From Adiantum capillus-veneris (Eukaryota > Streptophyta > Polypodiopsida > Polypodiales > Pteridaceae), in NCBI GenBank assembly GCA_014529385.2, contig CM043960.1, positions 74,805,910 to 74,869,909 of the forward strand: a stretch of 64,000 nucleotides of DNA, written 5' to 3'. Shown here one piece after another: positions 44,027-54,396 of this stretch. A program made the position numbers and the translations under genes. Under the pieces are notes generated by a model. That model was not told the origin of the DNA. It made no database searches and saw nothing but the letters and a program-made list of their open reading frames with translations. Position 1 is the first letter of the stretch. The number at the start of each line of letters is the position of its first letter.

Positions 44027-44432
44027 ACACTCTCTGTTGTGCACGCATGGTGGCCTTGAATGAGGGAGAGAGGTAGCGAGACTAAGTCAAAGGGAACGAG
44101 GGAAGAGAGTGAGAAGGTAAGGGGTAGGGATGAGGGAGAGGGGGTGTTGGCGGACCAGGGAGAGTGGGTGATGGAGAGAGAGGGGGGGGAGTGGATGAGG
44201 GGGAGAGAAAAAGAAACTGAGCGGCCCATCTTGGTTGACAAACAAGAGGGGAAGAAAGGGAGCTTGGTGAGGACGAGAGAGTGTGGACGAGAGGGTTTGG
44301 AGAGAGGACTAGTGTGAGAGTGAATAAGGAAAGAGAGAGAGAGGGAGACTCTTGTCCCTTGCATGGCGACCCGCTGGGTTGACGAACTAGGGGAAAAGAG
44401 AGAGATATTTCAATGTGCCCTTATTGCTTGCC

Positions 44433-44468
<36 letters not shown>

Positions 44469-44693
44469 TAATAGATGAGAGGGAGTGTGTGGTGCCAAAA
44501 GGAGGCATGGTGGCCTATTTCACATGTGTGAGCACGCTAGGGACGGTTGTCGTCGGCAATAATAATACGAAAACATATTTTTTTGTTGTTTTTTTTACCT
44601 CATACTCCCCAAATGGGTTTGATTCCTGCGGCCTCGGCTCCGAAAGCTGAGCAAACTTTCATTTCTTCAGCCGGTGCGGCTAACCCGGTATCA

Positions 44694-44697
44694 CTAC
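44694..44697 (+). repeat. Target-site duplication CTAC (right)
   Basis: Matches 17376-17379 and ends the 27.3 kb gypsy-1 complex. Confidence 0.55.
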
Positions 44698-45028
44698 TAG
44701 GAAGGAATCAAATCCTAGTGGGACACTAGGTGGCATAATTTTCAAAGATACATCTATTTTAATGTATTATTGCAAGGATGATTACAAAACTTTGTCATGA
44801 AGCAATGTCATGCTTTCATATTGCATGAGGTGTCCATTGGAATCAAATGAAAGTCTAGGCTAAAGGGACCACAAGAAGACTTTGCTACAAGAAATGTAGC
44901 CTATTTTGATGATATTTTACACAAGGTTCCAATCCAAATTGGAAAAAGTATATAATATAGGGGTTGTAGCTAATGAGCTGAATTTTTTGTCCCTTTTTTA
45001 TTTTTTTATTTGGAGCCACAATCGAGGC
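44698..45028 (+). repeat. gypsy 3' flank fragment, copy of 721-1045
   Basis: Direct repeat of the stretch after the integrase end at 1-748. The coding part is absent here: the left neighbour is gypsy-1, whose insertion point lies at the start of this fragment. The two copies differ at scattered positions. Confidence 0.8.
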
Positions 45029-45215
45029 ACTACAAGAGGTACTTTACATTAGCAACGCTCGCAGTGCGATGCTCAAAAGTGAAAATCCACGACATTGCTA
45101 TGAGCATTGCTATTTTCTTTTCTGTATAGCGATGCCCATAGCTACACTGACAGGAGTAAAAAATAAACCGAGAGCGCCAAAAACTCAGATCTCATATCTG
45201 AGTTTTGGTGCTCTA
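45029..45215 (+). mobile_element. CACTA transposon end with subterminal repeats
   Basis: CACTACAAGAGG starts it, matching the conserved CACTACAAGA terminus of plant CACTA (En/Spm) elements. Short subterminal motifs follow in both orientations (AGCAACGC, GCATTGCTAT, TAGCGATGCC). At 45172-45213 an inverted repeat GAGCGCCAAAAACTCAGAT / ATCTGAGTTTTGGTGCTC with a 5 base loop is present. No opposite terminus was found nearby, so it is a fragment or its partner is beyond the microsatellite. Confidence 0.6.
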
Positions 45216-45243
45216 GCAAAACAGGTAAACCCGCACTCTCCCT

Positions 45244-45246
<3 letters not shown>

Positions 45247-45299
<53 letters not shown>

Positions 45300-45308
45300 C
45301 TCCCCCCC

Positions 45309-45339
<31 letters not shown>
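45247..45339 (+). repeat. (CT)n, poly-C and (CA)n compound tract
   Basis: CT repeats, then about 24 C, then CA repeats. It joins the CACTA fragment to the truncated RNase H of gypsy-4. Confidence 0.97.
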
Positions 45340-46490
45340 ATTCTACCATATTCAATTGTCGGCTAGCATAAGAAATAGGAAAATCGATTTTCCCATCTCC
45401 TGGTTGAGCTAGTATACAAACAATAGTAAAATTGAAAGCATCTACATGTATGTGGAATATCTTATTCCAATCTGGTGCCTTCAATATTAGAGTTGAAGTC
45501 CACTCAAAGTGTGTAATCAAGCTATACATGGGTTTTGCAATTATAGAGTACATGTAAATGAACCGTCTGTAATATCCACAATGTCCCATGAAGGTTTGAA
45601 CACCCTTGATTGTTGTTGCTCTAGGCAAATCAGTAATGACATGAATTATATCCATATCAGTAGCTATGAAATTTTTAGACACTATATGTCCAAGAATTTT
45701 TCCTTGTCTACCCATGGATGTGCACTTTTCAGGATTTAAGCAAATCCTATAAAGTCTACATTTTTTGAATACCTTCTTGAGGTGTTCAAAATGATCAGCC
45801 CGGATTGATGAGTGTACGCATAGATCATCCATATATACTTCCAAGAATTTCCTAAGATATTTTTTAAAAGCATGGCTCATTAATCTTTGAAAGGTGGCAG
45901 GAGCATTAGTTAACCTAAAAAGCATAACCCGATAGGCAAAAATACCCCATTTCCTTGCTAAAGCAGTTTTATACTTATCTTTTGGGTCAACCAAAAGCTG
46001 ATTGTATCCCAAAAAATCCATCTAAGAAACTGTAAGCTTCGTTTTCTGCAACTCGTTCTAAAACATGCTCAATGCTTGGAAGAGGAAAGTTGTCTCTAAT
46101 GGTAGCTACATTCACTTTCTTGAGGTTGACACACACTCATAGTTTTCCATTTTTCTTGGGTACTACCACTATTGGAGATACCCAATCTATGTGTTGAATC
46201 TCATAAATGAATTCGGATTCCTTTAGCTTTTCAATCTGTTCTTTGATCTTTCTAGAAAATGTTTTATTATATGTGTATGGCCTTTGTCTACTTGGTTTCG
46301 CATCATCTCTCATGGGTATGGTATGTTGACAGATTTCTGGATCAACACCCTTGAGATCCTTGTAAGAACAAGCAAAGATATCTTGGTATTCTTTCAGTAT
46401 GCTTAACAAAAGCTCTTCTTCTTCTTCTATTAGGTCATTTGCAATGTAGGCAGGCCTAGGTTCTTCTCCTGGTTTAGCCAAATCTATCAT
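45340..46490 (-). pseudogene. gypsy-4 reverse transcriptase and partial RNase H
   Basis: Minus strand. The N-terminal part 46490-46137 contains EEEEELLLSILKEYQDIFAC, PYTYNKTFSRKIKEQIEKLK and HIDWVSPIVVVPKKNGKL. After a TGA the palm continues: LGYNQLLVDPKDKYKTALA, FAYRVMLFRLTNAPATFQRL and RKFLEVYMDDLCVHSS, with YMDD intact. The thumb (LNPEKCTSMGRQGKILGHIV) and RNase H start (DAFNFTIVCILAQPG) follow. It is cut after ISYASRQLNMVE by the microsatellite at 45339, so the rest of RNase H and integrase are missing. A stop and a shift near 46137-46021 break the frame. Confidence 0.9.
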
Positions 46491-47430
46491 TTTTGCGTTT
46501 TCCGGTCCTTCGTAGGACTCACCCTGTTTTCGTAGTTCTCTAACAGGTTGATTTTCCGATCTTGGAGAGTATATTTCTTATAATGGGATGGAACACTCAT
46601 TACATCTTTACCATCCTCTTCTATGGTTTCCATTTCAGTTGTATATATCTCCTTTAGAGCTTTTTTTAACTCTTGATACTTATTTTTGCTCTCAACTCGT
46701 GTCATGGATAACTCCTTGTCCTATTTTTTTGGTTTTTCTTGAGTATTCTTCCTCGTTTTTCTCCATGTTTTTGACATTGCTGGATTTTTATTTGAAGGAT
46801 ATCTGCTAGTGATTTTGTCCTTCACACAATGATGTGTATCTATCTGCATAAGAAACTGTGTTGTACTGGAGACTGATGGCATAGGTCTAGCTTTCATGTT
46901 TTTGGTGTCTCTTTTTCGTCTATACCATTTCTATCTTCTCAATTTGTGGTTTCGAAAGTCAAAAAAAAATTCCTCCCCTCCTTTCATGAGTAGCTTAGCT
47001 CTCACATGTTCCTTTTCCGACCCCGAATCATCTGAGGTAGCTGAATGTTCTTTTAACTCATCTGTTGTATCGTAGTAGAGGTCTGAAAAGACTTGTTGAG
47101 CTTTTATCAAGTCCTTGGGTTCCTCATTTTCATCTTCAATGTGGAGGGTTGAAATCATTTGTATGGGAATTATGTCAAAGCCATCCTCATTGCAAAATTG
47201 AGTAGGCATAGACGTATTCACACATACATCCATTGTCACTAAAATTTGAGTCCACTCAAATCGCTCAAACAAATGCTCTAGAAAGGGTTAGGTACATAGG
47301 CTTCACTTGTGCAATCCCTTTCTAAGATACATTCTTCTCGTTTTAAGCTCCCATTTTCTGAAGCTCCGCACATCCAAATAGGAGTGTCTTTGTTCAACCA
47401 AGATGGAAGCTTAGTTTAAGCCAAAGAGAC
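46491..47430 (-). pseudogene. gypsy-4 protease-RT linker
   Basis: Coding-like minus-strand frames (47272-46931 and 46705-46487) with acidic residues and no known domain, placed where the linker between protease and RT is expected. They are interrupted by several stops. Confidence 0.5.
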
Positions 47431-48164
47431 TGAATTGAACTCTTGTATGGGCGTTTTCATGACATCTCTATAAGTGTGATCTTTTAGATTAACCCTTGTT
47501 ATTGATCCCACTTGCTTCAAGTACAGATAATTGGTTTCCCAATCTTGGATAAGTTGTACCTATCGCATGAAAGGTCTTTCCAATATGATTTCTTAATTGA
47601 GTTTCTTTCCAAAGTCTACTCAATCTCACAAAAATTAACTATCACTTTTTCAAGCAGTCCTAAGGGTCTTTCAATGTGTCCATCAGCCAGTTGCAATTTC
47701 ATTCGAGTTTGTTTAATGGCTGGCTATCCCCAGGATTCCCATACTGCTTTTGTGGCTGTGGCTATGCCTGCCCCACCATCCAGTATTTCCTTGGTTTCTA
47801 TGTCATTATATTTCACTAGAAGGGTTGTGTTTCTTTCTTCCCCTTCATAGTATTCTCCGACTTTGTTCATTGGAACAGATGGAATCTCTTTGCTATCCAT
47901 TTTGTGTTTCAATTTTACCAAATTTTTTTCAATTAGCCTCGTTATTCCCACCTTCTCTAGGATTTTTTGTTGATCATCCCATAGATATGGTCTGATTTTC
48001 AACAGTTCTCCCAAAGTAAGAGGGCATTGGATAGGTGTAGACATGATTGAATGAATGTTGTCTACTTCTAGAGTCTGTTCCGCTCTTTTTACTTGAGTGG
48101 TCTTACACACTATGGATTCATCTTCATTATCTCTCAAGTAAGAGGGTAATGTTTTCAAGGTCAA
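47431..48164 (-). pseudogene. gypsy-4 aspartic protease
   Basis: The frame includes a LGELLKIRPYLWDDQQKILEK segment usual before the protease in this lineage. The active-site region is VKYNDIETKEILDGGAGIAT (D-G-G-A), followed after a TAG near 47724 by MKLQLADGHIERPLGLLEKV. The Asp-Gly-Gly form matches that of gypsy-1. Confidence 0.78.
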
Positions 48165-49282
48165 TGGTTTAGAATTATTGAAGCTTCAGATCCGCAAACC
48201 CCATACAAGGATTGTACATCCATATCCATTTGAGGTAGATTGTATAACCAAACTTCCTCTATAGGAGCTGATCTTAGAGTTAGGGTCCCATCATTGATCT
48301 CTCTAACTTTTTTCCATTAAGTGGCCTAGCTAGTCTTCTTCTACGAATGGAATTCCATCTAAGATATCTTCGTTGTCCGTCACTATAAGTTCTGGCTCTT
48401 TTGTTTCAAGGTGGGATTCTACCACCATTTTGGATTTTTCTTTATTGTCTCTTGCCACAAGCGCTCTTTAGGTTTTTCCATACTTTTGAGCTTGGGTTTT
48501 TGTTTTTCCAGCATCTCTTGTGTGATTCTTACAAAATTTTGATAAGCTTCAAGCTTAGCTGCTTCCATGTCTGGAGAAGAATGGTTCTTCCATTTGTTTT
48601 TCATGTTTTGGCCTGCTTTAAGTCCCGCTTGGTAGGCTTCCAAGGCTGCATTAATAAGCTCAAAAATTTGATCAACCAAAATTGATCCTCCAGATTTCAC
48701 AGTGGTTTCTCTGACTTCGCTTCCAGTTTCTTTCACCTTTTCCTGGAATAGTTGTTTTTCTTTCTCCTCGATTTCAGCCTTTTGTTTCTGTTTTCTCATC
48801 TCATACCTTTTGCTTCTGCTTATTTTGGTCTTTTGAGAGGCAATTTTTGTATTCTCTGAATCATCAGAGGAGTTATGTTTCTTTTTCTTAGCCTGGGCTC
48901 TGGTGATTATCTTGATTGGAACAATCGGTTCACTCTCAGATGAGCTACTAGGTATCACTTGGACTACGTTTATTACTGTGTTACCCTTGTTTAAAGGATT
49001 TTTAGGACAATCTTCCGGGAAGTGTCCTCCCTTTTTGCAACATTGTATGCAATAAGCTTCAACTGGATTGAGGTTCTTGTCAGGCTCTGGGAATTCATTT
49101 TTTCAATGATCATCTGCACCACAGTTATGACAATTTCAAGTTCTTGTCTTAATCAGGGTCTTATTATAGGAGGTCTAACACCTTGATAAGCTACATAATA
49201 CATTGGTGCAAGCTCTGGTGGAGCATAGTCACAGGTTTTTCCATTGGTGGGGTGGATGTGAATTATACCAATCTCCTTCTAC
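48165..49282 (-). pseudogene. gypsy-4 gag tail with zinc knuckle remnant
   Basis: The frame 48958-48419 is a highly charged, coiled-coil-like segment (KKKHNSSDDSENTKIASQK, EIEEKEKQLFQEK). Upstream near 49020-49060 the minus strand reads CIQCCKKGGHFPEDCPKNP, a CCHC zinc knuckle with spacing C-x2-C-x4-H-x4-C. Other parts are unreadable because of stops. Confidence 0.7.
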
Positions 49283-50223
49283 CATGATGTAGATGGACTA
49301 GCCTCACCATAGGGTGTAATAGGCACTAGTGCTTGTTCATCTATGACTCCCTCTGAATGCATGTACTTTATAGGCACTATATTATGTCCCGGATATGGAG
49401 GTGGTTGACCCTGAGGTCTTTCCATACCCATAGGTGGTATTTGAGTTGGGGTCATATTATATTGATATATGTACATGGGTTGTCATTGTGGCCTCATGGG
49501 CACATACTGAACATCCCCATCATACTTTGGTTGGTAGTAGCACTCATTGGTCTCATGGTTAGTCCATTTGCCTTCAATTGCACACCATTTTTGTGGTCTA
49601 ATTGGTTGTCCTTGTTGAGGTATCCCTTGTCTTGGTCCTCTCATATGTGCTTTTTGCATGTTATTCATCATGTCATTCATCCTTTTGAACATGTCTTCAA
49701 TGGCTGAAAGTGGTGCTGCAACAGTTGTTCCCACTTGTGTTGGTTTAGTGGATGTTGTTTTCTCACTTTGGTTATCCTTAGGGACATCTTCTTTGTTGAA
49801 AATATCACAATTATCTCCTAAGTCAATAGCATCTGATACACACTCTTCTAGGGTTGTATGCTTCTTGCTATACAATATAGCATGAAGTTTTTTGTTTAGC
49901 AGTCCCTCTAGAAACAATGATACTAGTCGTTCTTCTGCAGGTATCTCTAGCCCTGAGCATCTGGCAATGTATTGTTTCATTCGAGTTGCACAATTCCTAA
50001 CAGACTCACCTTGTTTATGTTTAAAGATGTAGATTTGAGCTATTGTATTGTGTTTGATCCTCGTTTTGGAACAAGTAGCTACAAATCCTTGAGCTAATGT
50101 GTTCAAGTCCATGATTGACCTTGGTGGAATGTTTTGGAACCATGTTAATGCTTTTCCTTCTAATGTCATTCCAAACCCCTCGAATTGAGTATGGAAATCA
50201 AATATGCATTCTGCTCTTAGCAC
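49279..50223 (-). pseudogene. gypsy-4 gag core
   Basis: Retrotransposon gag domain: FEGFGMTLEGKALTWFQNIP, IYIFKHKQGESVRNCATRMK, GLEIPAEERLVSLFLEGLLN and LHAILYSKKHTTLEECVSDA, in one frame of 246 residues (50223-49483). A proline/glutamine-rich tail follows to 49279. This is the capsid-forming part. Confidence 0.88.
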
Positions 50224-50845
50224 TTGCTTAAAGCTTTCTAAGTGGTCATATGGATCTCCTGATCCACTGTATTCTAAAAATCAGCTGGTCTGACACGTCT
50301 ATTTGGTTCAACTCCCGGTCTCTTGGCAATTGGTCATGTTCCTAGTCCGTCAAACCAGTCTATTGGAAATAGTGACTCATGTAGCCCTGGAATGGCTTTA
50401 GTGTCACCCGGTTTTCTTCGTATGAGGTGGTTTTTGGTTTCTTAACATTACTCTCAGAAGATCTCTCACGGTGTTCATCTCTTGGAATAGTTTCTGGTCC
50501 TTGGTCTAATATCCAATTCCTTATGGAATACCCTTGGTATTTGGTTTGTTCCACCTCCTCAAGAGTCATCATAACAAAGTTGTTGTTATAACAATCCCTA
50601 AACGGGTAGGTTGGTAGATCTGTTGATCCCTTATCCTTGATCTTGAAGATATAGATCATCTTTATGGGTGTTAGTTGTCCTGATTTGGCATAATAGACTC
50701 CGATCCTAGGATTATCCATACTAAGCCGTTTCAAAGGCTTCAAATCAACTTGATCGTATCCCTCAAATTCTAAAGTTGGTGTTCCTTCTTTAGCTGCCAT
50801 ATCTGAAATTATGGTGTTTACTTCTAACTCCCATTGGTCTATCAT
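50224..50845 (-). pseudogene. gypsy-4 gag N-terminal region
   Basis: A minus-strand frame of 161 residues (50845-50360) directly upstream of the gag core, with no recognised domain. It ends at a stop, and the link to the core (50224-50359) is shifted. Its place in the element makes an N-terminal gag extension likely. Confidence 0.55.
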
Positions 50846-53140
50846 GTCAGGGTCTTTAACTTGTAGATACTAAGTTCCTTTTCTATCCATGTACGTTTTT
50901 CCTTGTTTGTTTGTCCTGATCTCCTCTTCGAACTCAATATTTTGGTTATCAATGCGAATAGCATACTCTTCGTTAGGATCCAGGTAAACTTGAGCTCCAT
51001 GGTGATTAGTCTTATAAAATGAGATTATATGCTTGTAGCGCATTGTCATTCCAGTTTATGAGTGAGTCGAATAGGAAGACATTTCAAATGTTGAATCTGA
51101 AAAAGTGTCTGAGACTTCTTCAAGAATAGAGTACAAGGGGTTGCTTTGATTCACGCTTTCTTTAGTGGATACTCTACTGGAGGTTTCTCCAAGTATGTCC
51201 TGATTTCCTAGTACACGACCATATCTAAGGTTCATAAAGACTTGTGAAGCCCTGGACAGAGTACTTACCTTTGGATTGACTTGTTATCAATTCCCACTTG
51301 ACTGAATTGCAACTTCTGTCAAGCTACCGATTCCTTGTCTGCAACCTGATTCCTGTATCAATTTTAATCAAGTTAGCTATTCTTTCACAAAGACGGTATA
51401 GTTTTTGCTAAGTATTGTGATTGGTCTATGTGTATCACTTCAATTCGAGCTATGGGAGTGAGCAATTGAGATTTTCAGACTCGACTTTGGCAAAAATCAA
51501 AGGATTAATCTCCAACCTAGAAACTGAGTAAACATGTACCAATTTGGATCCGATTGAACCCAAAATTTTCCGTTGGCCTTGTATTATGTTGGTCTAACAC
51601 TGTACAAGTTCAAAAGTCAAAATTGGTGGCTCTGTGTAGCAGTAGTAAATAATCGCGATTATTTACTTTTGTTATTTTTTTGCGTTTTTTGGCTTGGTTT
51701 GCCAAGTGTACAACTTGTTACAGTCCTTGGACAAGTTTCACTAAGCTTAGACAAAATTTGTTCAAGTTTATCAATTGTTTCGTGTCCGCAGACTCTGATT
51801 TCAAGAATCTGGCTTAAGTCTCACTTTTGTGATCCAAATTTCACCAAAATTGATTTATGTGGTCTACTTGATATGCTTGACCTTGTGGTATGCTCAAATA
51901 TGCAAGAATACCAATTTTTAAAGCAGATGTAAATAATCGTGATTATTTTCTCTAGGTAGTTTTGTGTAAGTTTATTGTCCCAACCTTGACACAGATCTTT
52001 TAAGCACTTTAACTTAAGGTCTCTAGCCAAGTTTCATCAAGTTTGGACTATTTTTGGTCAAATGGTCATCAGTTTTGTGTCCGCGGACTGACTTTGCAAA
52101 TTTGGTCACCATTTTCAATCCAATGAACCAAATCTTGTCAAATTTGGTTTGTGGGCTTATTACAACAGGGTAAAACTAGTGATATGCTAACTTAGTCAAA
52201 AAAGTTGAAAAATGGAGCAAATATTCTCAATTATTTACTTCTGGCAACTTTTTGCATCTTTTTTGTCAAGTGAGCATGTACACATGTTTATCACATCAAT
52301 ATAAGCCTATGAATCAAATTTCATTGAGTTTGAACAATTTTTTCTCCAATTTACACTCAAGTTTCCAAAAGTCGGTACAAAAGCCTTTACAAAAGTTGTT
52401 TATACACATGCAATGAGTCACTAGTATCAACCTTGGTCAATTTTGAGCTGAAAGTAAATAATCGCGATTATTTACTTTATGCCCAAAATGAACAATTTTT
52501 TGCACTTTTTCAATGGACAGTCTTTTCATGGGTTATTTTAAGCCTATGAATCAAGACAAAACTTAATTTGGCCTAAAATGTCAGGAAAAAGTAAATAATC
52601 TGATTTTTTGCAAACTCTTGAAATTTTTACGTCAATGTGTCATTGAGCTTACCCACTAGTTCATACAACTTTTAAGCATACTCTCGAGTCGGATTGAGAA
52701 GTTTGGAGTCTTGTTGTGCTATTTCTAGCTGTAGACCGGAATTCCTGCAACTTCAAATAACAACTCACAATGATTCTTTCGGAGAGAGAAATGTTGCCTC
52801 GGATCCTACTTACCCTACTCTTAGGTTCTTATGCAATGGGGTTGTGGAAAGTGTCACAAACACTCGTTTTCTTGTTTTTTATGGTTTTTTGAGCATTGAT
52901 CGTAAGACTTGTCTCGTCTATCAATCATCCTTAAAATCCTAATCTAATTCTACAATCCTACAATCCTAAAGACACTCGACAAGTACAACTTACCTCCAAG
53001 CTACCTCTACACAACAAAAGACGACAATCTTAAGCTATGCGGTTTCTTATAAAAAAAATTTGACTCTATGTGATCCTAGAGGAAGTTAAAGGATAACTTC
53101 ACAAGACGCTCATATTTTTTCCTAGTTTAGGTCTCTTTGA
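50846..53140 (-). other. gypsy-4 long leader with repeated palindromes
   Basis: About 2.3 kb between the primer-binding site and gag. No ORF has family features. From 51.4 to 52.7 kb it is T-rich with repeated words (AAATTTGGT, TTTGTGTCCG, CAAGTTT) in loosely repeated blocks of about 280 bp, each carrying the palindromic word built on GTAAATAATCG. Confidence 0.6.
51644..52609 (+). repeat. Dispersed palindrome GTAAATAATCG/CGATTATTTAC
   Basis: A perfect 22 bp palindrome centred on TCGCGA occurs at 51645-51666 and 52454-52475, the latter extending to 28 bp. A near copy lies at 51929-51950 (one arm changed) and partial copies near 52225-52250 and at 52591-52609. A weaker one is in the LTR at about 53487-53508. 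Confidence 0.93.
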
Positions 53141-53160
53141 TCCCTAGCAACGGTGCCAAA
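53141..53160 (-). promoter_or_regulatory. Primer-binding site, tRNA-Asp type
   Basis: Minus strand TTTGGCACCGTTGCTAGGGA, close to the TGGCGCCGTTGCCGGGGA site used by many plant gypsy elements. It abuts the LTR end (CCCGTCCCACA) directly. Confidence 0.87.
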
Positions 53161-54100
53161 TGTGGGACGGGTGTCTAACCTCACTCCAATCTTATTGCAG
53201 ATTTAGCGAGAACCACGATTAAATTGTCAATCCATGGGACGAAGCTGACTCAACTAATACATAGAGACTACAAGAGGTTGTCAATCTCTCGAAAAACAAT
53301 AACAACTCGCATCTAACTCAAGCTACACTCAAGTGACTGAAATCACCAAAAGCCAAACGCTCATCGACAAACAAATCACATCCGTTACAGCATCAAATGA
53401 CATCCAAACATAACGAAACTTCTAGGACAAGTTTATAAAAGCTAAGCACACATGCTTATGGTCTCATATCCCACTTTAGGTCAAGTGCAAGAATCGTGAT
53501 TATTAACAGCAGTGGATTTTTGACCTAGTCGTTTTCGACCCAGAATGCATTTAAATGCTTAGCAATGATGCCCCAATACCCCACCTATGCTTAGTTTTTG
53601 ATTTGAAGTGTAAATTCTTAATTATGATAAATTTAGGCCGCAGGTCGACGACGCCAAAAGCTACGAAATACTGTGAAATGCTTACGTCAATACATGGAGC
53701 TCTGACCTACGGTTGCAATGCAACAAATGTGACTACAATGTGACAACCGGGGAGGGAGTAGGAAGCGCGAGAAGGAGAGAAGTGAGCGTCGTTAGCTCAC
53801 GCTAAACTTGAAAATAACTTACAAAAATTGTCTTTTATACCTTAGCCAAGGTTTTTGGTGGTCAAAACTAATAATCTGGGAGCTCTAACTAAAGATGGAT
53901 AATGACAGGTTGATACAATCTGGAAGCTTATAGCCCCGTCTCATCAATTACAAGATTTATCCGTAAAATGGGAGTTACAGTATTCCCGATTTATCAAAAT
54001 AATAAGTGTTTTTACAATGAGAGCTCCGAAAAATGGTATCCAAGTTAGCTTGCTGCTAACAACTGGTATCAGCTGAAAACTACAGGAAATCACTATCTAC
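53161..54100 (-). mobile_element. gypsy-4 5' LTR (outer edge uncertain)
   Basis: The inner edge is set by the primer-binding site, and the plus strand starts TGTGGGACGG. A minus-strand TATA box GGTATAAAAGAC lies at about 53831-53842, so the LTR reaches at least that far. The 3' LTR is lost by the truncation at 45339, so the outer edge cannot be fixed. Confidence 0.6.
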
Positions 54101-54105
54101 GAGAA

Positions 54106-54351
54106 TCATTGTATTTCACCATCGTCATCACTTTCAACCATGTTGATCTGTCGTTTATTCTTCTTAAAACATTTATTCAAAAGATGATTGGTCTTTCCAC
54201 AGTGGATGCAAGGATTTTTGCTGAAAAATCCTTGGTTTGATGATTGTTGCGGCCACATATCGCATAAGGTCAAGCGCTGGTAGTAGACCTGGTTGAAGTT
54301 GCAGTTCTTGTTTGTCTCACACTGATAGTTGTTTGAGCGAAGTGCACTCAC
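54106..54351 (-). pseudogene. Copia-like gag fragment with zinc knuckle
   Basis: An 81-residue minus-strand frame contains NPCIHCGKTNHLLNKCFKKN, a CCHC knuckle (C-x2-C-x4-H-x4-C), and ends MVESDDDGEIQ. Adjacent sequence shows no further domain. It is a small remnant; family assignment is tentative. Confidence 0.6.
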
Positions 54352-54360
54352 ACACCTATG

Positions 54361-54362
<2 letters not shown>

Positions 54363-54395
<33 letters not shown>

Positions 54396-54396
54396 C
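54363..54396 (+). repeat. Poly-G tract
   Basis: Run of about 34 G next to the gag fragment. Confidence 0.96.

Larger units (their letters stand above)
17380..44693 (-). mobile_element. gypsy-1: 27.3 kb nested Tat-like Ty3/gypsy complex
   Basis: A minus-strand LTR retrotransposon with 5' LTR at 32449-44693 and 3' LTR at 17380-26740, each about 2.7 kb before later insertions. Both LTRs begin TGATTATCG on the plus strand and end CCCGGTATCA. A polypurine tract lies next to the 3' LTR and a primer-binding candidate next to the 5' LTR. The interior (26741-32448) has gag, protease, RT, archaeal-type RNase H and integrase remnants. A DNA transposon lies in the 3' LTR, and a Penelope-like assembly plus a solo LTR in the 5' LTR. 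Reading order: this element inserted first, the others later. Confidence 0.82.
32449..44693 (-). mobile_element. gypsy-1 5' LTR, split by the Penelope-like assembly
   Basis: 32449-34449 and 43757-44693 carry LTR sequence matching the 3' LTR. A minus-strand TATA box lies at 32853-32862. The G/GT/GA block occurs as a first copy at 33400-34146. A second copy starts at 34147 (GTGGGAACGAGAG), runs to a (GT)n tract at 34413-34449, and continues after the insertion at 43757 with AGGGGGAGAGAGAGAGATGG. The Penelope-like DNA therefore sits in the GT tract of the second block. About 500 bp present at 17.7-18.2 kb are missing here. Confidence 0.78.
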
